DNA of 6,750 nucleotides from Desulfobacterales bacterium (GTDB lineage Bacteria; Desulfobacterota; Desulfobacteria; Desulfobacterales; C00003060), in the NCBI GenBank assembly GCA_030668505.1, contig DAOUTV010000098.1, positions 1-6,750 on the forward strand. Direction: 5' to 3'. Below, one piece after another: positions 4,115 to 6,750 of this stretch. Numbering within the stretch: position 1 is the first letter of the stretch; the number at the start of each line of letters is the position of its first letter. The notes under the pieces are model-generated. The model was not told the DNA's origin. It searched no databases and was given only the letters and a program-made list of their open reading frames with translations. A program made the position numbers and the translations under genes.

Positions 4115-6085
4115 TCACTTAATGCCCAGTTTCTTGATTCGCGAATCCAGTGTGGTGGGTTTCAGGCCAAGGATCTCAGCCGCACCGTTCTTGCCCCTGA
4201 CACGCCACCCCGTACTCTCTAAAACCTTCAGGATATGCTGTCTTTCTAACTCGTTCAGGGTCAATTTGTTAGGAGCCTGGGAATCCGAGACTCGGGGCAC
4301 GTCGATGAAAAGGGCAGGTCCGTGGCAGAGAATCATGGCTCGCTCGATCACATTCTTCAACTCCCTCACATTCCCGGGCCAGGGGTATTGCTGCAAACTT
4401 TCCATGTCTTTCCGCGGAATGGTGTCAATCGCTTTGCCCATGATTTCCTGGTATTCATTCACAAAAGCCCACACTAAAAGGGTTATATCTTCCCTCCGTT
4501 TCCGAAGGGGTGGAACCGTAATGGGAAAGACATTTAGGCGATAGTACAGATCTTCCCTGAAGCGGCCCTCCTGTATGGCTTTTGCCAGGTTTTTGTTGGT
4601 TGCAGCAATAACGCGCACGTCGACCTTGATCGTTTTGGTACTGCCGAGACGTTCGAATAGCCCTTCCTGAAGAACAGTTAGCAGTTTCGCCTGCGCTTCC
4701 AAGGGCATCGCGCCGATCTCATCCAAGAAGATGGTGGAGCCGTCGGCCGCTTCAAAGCGGCCGATCTGCTTGGACAAGGCCCCTGTGAAGGCGCCCTTCT
4801 CACGCCCGAATAATTCGCTTTCGATCAATGTTGACGGCAATGCGGCACAATTCACCTTGATCATGGCTCGATCTTTCCGCGGGCTCATATTGTGAATGGC
4901 ACGGGCGAGAATTTCTTTGCCTGTGCCGGTCTCCCCCAAAATGAGAACAGAGGTGTTCTGATTAGCTACCATTTCTGCCTGGCTGAGAACGCTTTTGATG
5001 ACATCGCTGTCGCCGACAATTTCATCGTGCCGATAATTGATCTCTATTGTTTTTCGCAGATAGATGTTTTCCTGCTCCAGGCGATTTTTCAACCGCTTGA
5101 TTTCGTCATAGCTGTCTTGGAGTTCGACCTCTGCTTCCCTTCGGCGCATGGCGCCAAGTATAACCTTTCCGATAGCTCTGGAACGCTCGACAATATCCTT
5201 AGGCCATACATGTTCCGACAGAACCTTATCCATAGCGAAAACATCAACTCCCGAATCATCAGATTCTAATGGGACTCCAACACCTGCCTTTGTTCCAAAG
5301 AAATTCAGGATGTTGCGCAAATCCGGCAATTGTGGACATTCATCGATGCTGCCAAATACAACCGATTCCCCCCGTGAATAATGAGCGGCAAGGCTGGGAT
5401 ATTTTGTTTTATGAATCTCGTCCATTTCTCCCTTAGGAGGATGGTGCTTAGGACGCCACATGATCCTGATTTTCAAAACGTCCCCGCTTAGAGATAGTCG
5501 GTAAAGCCTGACTGTATCCACCTCAAAATATCTGCCTATCTCCGCAAGAGTATCTTGAATGGCTTGTTCGAATTTAACTCCGGATAGACCGATGAATTTT
5601 GTGGAGATTCTGGCGACGAGTTCCTGGAACCGCATCCGCTCTTCAAGAGCTTCTTCAGCCTGCTTGATTTCCGTGATGTCCCGCCCGAGAATTATTACCG
5701 CCGTTGGTCTGCCCTCGAAGGTAAAGGACGAAGATGCGGATTCGACGACAATGATCGTTCCATCCCGCTTAGTCAGTTCTATTTCAGCAGGAGGGTTGCT
5801 TTCTCCCTTTTCCAGTCTCTCGATGCGTTCAGCGACTAGTTGGCGTGATGAAGGTGCAACATGTTCGAGCGCAGGCACCCCGACCATTTCTGCCGGATCA
5901 GAGTAACCCAGCAAACGCGCGCCGGCAGAGTTAGAGAAAACCAACTGTCCGTCTCGCATTGCCAGGATCGCAGCAGGCGACTCTTCAACTAGTCTGCGGA
6001 AAATTCCCTGACCATCTTCTATTGCCTTGAGTTCTATTGCCGAGATCCGCTGTTTCAGTTGTTCATAGGCCAGTTTATCGTCCAT
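4115..6085 (-). CDS. Sigma-54-dependent transcriptional regulator (PAS-GAF-AAA+-Fis HTH)
   Basis: The 656-residue product is a complete bacterial enhancer-binding protein. I use the ATG at 6085 because GGAGG (6094-6098) sits 8 nt upstream; a GTG at 6115 would add ten residues and lacks such a site. Domains in order: a PAS domain about 29-140 (ESPAAILAMRDGQLVFSNSA, ending RDITEIKQAEE), a GAF-like domain about 150-318 (LAEIGRYFEVDTVRLYRL and following), a coiled coil 321-348, the AAA+ domain about 354-590, and a Fis-type HTH 608-656. AAA+ motifs are Walker A GETGTGK (384-390), the sigma-54 contact loop GAFTGA (431-436), Walker B FLDE (D455, E456), RFREDLYYRLNV with candidate arginine fingers (508-519), and WPGNVREL (569-576). 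There is no receiver domain, so activity is probably gated by a ligand or redox signal sensed by PAS/GAF, not by a kinase. The signal and target promoters are unknown. Confidence 0.93.
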   Translation of the reverse strand: MDDKLAYEQLKQRISAIELKAIEDGQGIFRRLVEESPAAILAMRDGQLVFSNSAGARLLGYSDPAEMVGVPALEHVAPSSRQLVAERIERLEKGESNPPAEIELTKRDGTIIVVESASSSFTFEGRPTAVIILGRDITEIKQAEEALEERMRFQELVARISTKFIGLSGVKFEQAIQDTLAEIGRYFEVDTVRLYRLSLSGDVLKIRIMWRPKHHPPKGEMDEIHKTKYPSLAAHYSRGESVVFGSIDECPQLPDLRNILNFFGTKAGVGVPLESDDSGVDVFAMDKVLSEHVWPKDIVERSRAIGKVILGAMRRREAEVELQDSYDEIKRLKNRLEQENIYLRKTIEINYRHDEIVGDSDVIKSVLSQAEMVANQNTSVLILGETGTGKEILARAIHNMSPRKDRAMIKVNCAALPSTLIESELFGREKGAFTGALSKQIGRFEAADGSTIFLDEIGAMPLEAQAKLLTVLQEGLFERLGSTKTIKVDVRVIAATNKNLAKAIQEGRFREDLYYRLNVFPITVPPLRKRREDITLLVWAFVNEYQEIMGKAIDTIPRKDMESLQQYPWPGNVRELKNVIERAMILCHGPALFIDVPRVSDSQAPNKLTLNELERQHILKVLESTGWRVRGKNGAAEILGLKPTTLDSRIKKLGIK

Positions 6086-6093
6086 CTGCTCAA

Positions 6094-6098
6094 CCTCC
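6094..6098 (-). promoter_or_regulatory. Shine-Dalgarno deciding the regulator start
   Basis: GGAGG on the minus strand lies 8 nt upstream of the ATG at 6085. It falls inside the ten-residue extension implied by the alternative GTG start at 6115, so the shorter ATG start is preferred. No convincing -35/-10 pair or -24/-12 pair was found in 6099-6250 for this gene. Confidence 0.65.
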
Positions 6099-6206
6099 GA
6101 AAGACGCAAGAGCACACGTTACCTATATCCGTAGACCAATTCACAAACCGTTGCCCCTACTCATTTGTTCCGTTTTATGTGGGCGTTACTTTTCCACAAA
6201 ACCAGG

Positions 6207-6616
6207 TACAACTTGCGGTTAAACGTACTAAATCCAGACGCATATTTCAAGGCCGGGTAGCCGAGTTGGCAACTATGAGGTCGAAGCAGTGTGGATGGTT
6301 TGCAGGCGGGAGTGTAATTCTCCTTTTTCCCAACCAGATTCGTCGAAATAGCCATATAGAAGCCGTGAAAGAATTTCAAATCCCCTCCCCTGCCGACCGC
6401 GATGACGTGTTAAAGCTTCAGGTCTCAACGCTTCCGGGGCATAAGAGGGACACGGAGTTAATCAAAGTCATCGCCACCCGTGAGCCTATAGGGCTTCTTG
6501 ATGGGCTTCTAATACGGGACCAGTACGGCGTCATGGACACGGTGAAATTCGCCGTCACAGAAATAGCCCGCCTGATTTCCTCAATCCCCGGGAATTCTAG
6601 GGACATCCATAAATAA
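6207..6616 (+). pseudogene. Broken DUF4384-domain gene
   Basis: In one plus frame, 6281-6616 reads CGWFAGGSVILLFPNQIRR, then EFQIPSPADRDDVLKLQV, STLPGHKRDTELIKVIATRE and FAVTEIARLISSIP before a TAA at 6614-6616. The LFPN, FxIP, LP-G and VIATRxP elements match the DUF4384 pattern found at the C-terminus of many exported or caspase-, kinase- or SH3-linked proteins. The preceding strand expected in the domain (YNLRLNVLNPDAYF) appears at 6207-6248 in a different frame, which stops at 6258-6260. That points to a frameshift near 6249-6280. No ribosome binding site precedes the ATG at 6275, and the frame further upstream overlaps the regulator start. The end also seems short, cut where an inverted repeat begins. 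It diverges from the regulator. Reading as a decayed gene is likely; a short expressed protein from 6275 is the alternative. Confidence 0.6.
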
Positions 6617-6662
6617 GTATCTCTTTGAATCTATGTTGTTTATTTGTTTATGGACATCCCTA
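6598..6662. repeat. Imperfect 16-bp inverted repeat at the end of the DUF4384 relic
   Basis: TAGGGACATCCATAAA (6598-6613) is the inverted complement of TTTATGGACATCCCTA (6647-6662) at 14 of 16 positions; the two mismatches are central. The 33-nt middle is AT-rich. The left arm contains the last codons of the DUF4384 relic and the stop follows directly. No T tract follows the right arm, so a terminator is unlikely. GGGACATCC-type ends recall palindromic repeats mobilised by IS200-like/RAYT transposases, but no transposase gene is present. Confidence 0.55.
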
Positions 6663-6750
6663 CTAGCAAGTGATGTGGAGGCCTTGAGGTGGATTGAGAA
6701 TGTGTATGCGTAGCTGAACACAAAATCAGGGTGAGGCCATAAAGAGCTTC
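6663..6750. other. Right edge, nothing recognised
   Basis: The last 88 bp show no recognisable gene, promoter or repeat. A minus-strand frame is open from the right edge to about 6587, but it runs across the inverted repeat and has no familiar motif, so it is not called. Confidence 0.4.

Noticed and set aside
3805..4122. Frames overlapping the PIN toxin on either strand
   Set aside because: Shadows of the toxin gene, which has complete catalytic motifs.
6086..6115. GTG start for the sigma-54 regulator
   Set aside because: The extension contains the Shine-Dalgarno of the ATG at 6085 and has no site of its own.
6251..6335. GGCCGGGTAGCCGAGTTGG start, tRNA-like at first glance
   Set aside because: No acceptor-stem partner, no T-loop GGTTCRANYCC at the right distance and no plausible anticodon arm; the stretch is better explained as part of the DUF4384 relic.
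6587..6750. Minus-strand frame open from the right edge
   Set aside because: About 54 codons with no recognisable motif, running through the inverted repeat; openness is plausible by chance in AT-rich DNA.

Overview
The window is about 6.75 kb of bacterial chromosome. The genes suggest a Gram-negative host: an exported beta-barrel-like protein, a sigma-54 enhancer-binding regulator with PAS and GAF sensors, an ABM-fold enzyme, a DUF4384 relic and a toxin-antitoxin pair. That mix fits the old Deltaproteobacteria (Desulfobacterota and relatives), but this is a judgement from gene content; there is no rRNA or other marker here. No CRISPR array, tRNA, rRNA or intact transposase gene was found.

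Left part (1-1101, minus strand): a gene running off the left edge encodes an exported, probably outer-membrane protein. About 180 bp upstream of it, in the same direction, is a small antibiotic-biosynthesis-monooxygenase (ABM) fold protein. The gap 1102-1770 has no credible gene. It holds a very strong 47-bp palindrome (1301-1347), a second REP-like palindromic cluster (1395-1439) and a stretch that can form two competing hairpins (1640-1698).

Middle (1771-4114): a minus-strand AAA-family ATPase with a DUF4143 C-terminus has a near-consensus sigma-70 promoter placed so close to the ATG that the mRNA is probably leaderless. Between it and the next operon lies a decayed fragment of a Fis-type DNA-binding domain, a paralogue of the last ~30 residues of the large regulator further right. 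Then comes a compact plus-strand type II toxin-antitoxin operon: a Phd/YefM antitoxin and a PIN-domain toxin overlapping by 4 nt. It has a textbook promoter and a repeat-rich putative autoregulatory operator. The operon is thus bracketed by two same-direction copies of the regulator 3' end, one broken and one intact.

Right part (4115-6750): the 656-residue minus-strand regulator (PAS-GAF-AAA+-Fis HTH) is complete and has every motif needed to activate sigma-54 RNA polymerase. Diverging from it is a frameshifted, start-less DUF4384 gene. This relic ends inside a 16-bp imperfect inverted repeat (6598-6662), beyond which nothing convincing is seen.

Overall this is accessory DNA: functional modules (toxin-antitoxin, AAA/DUF4143, regulator) between relics and palindromic repeats. 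The observation most worth following is the broken regulator tail on the far side of the toxin-antitoxin operon, a trace of past duplication, deletion or insertion.
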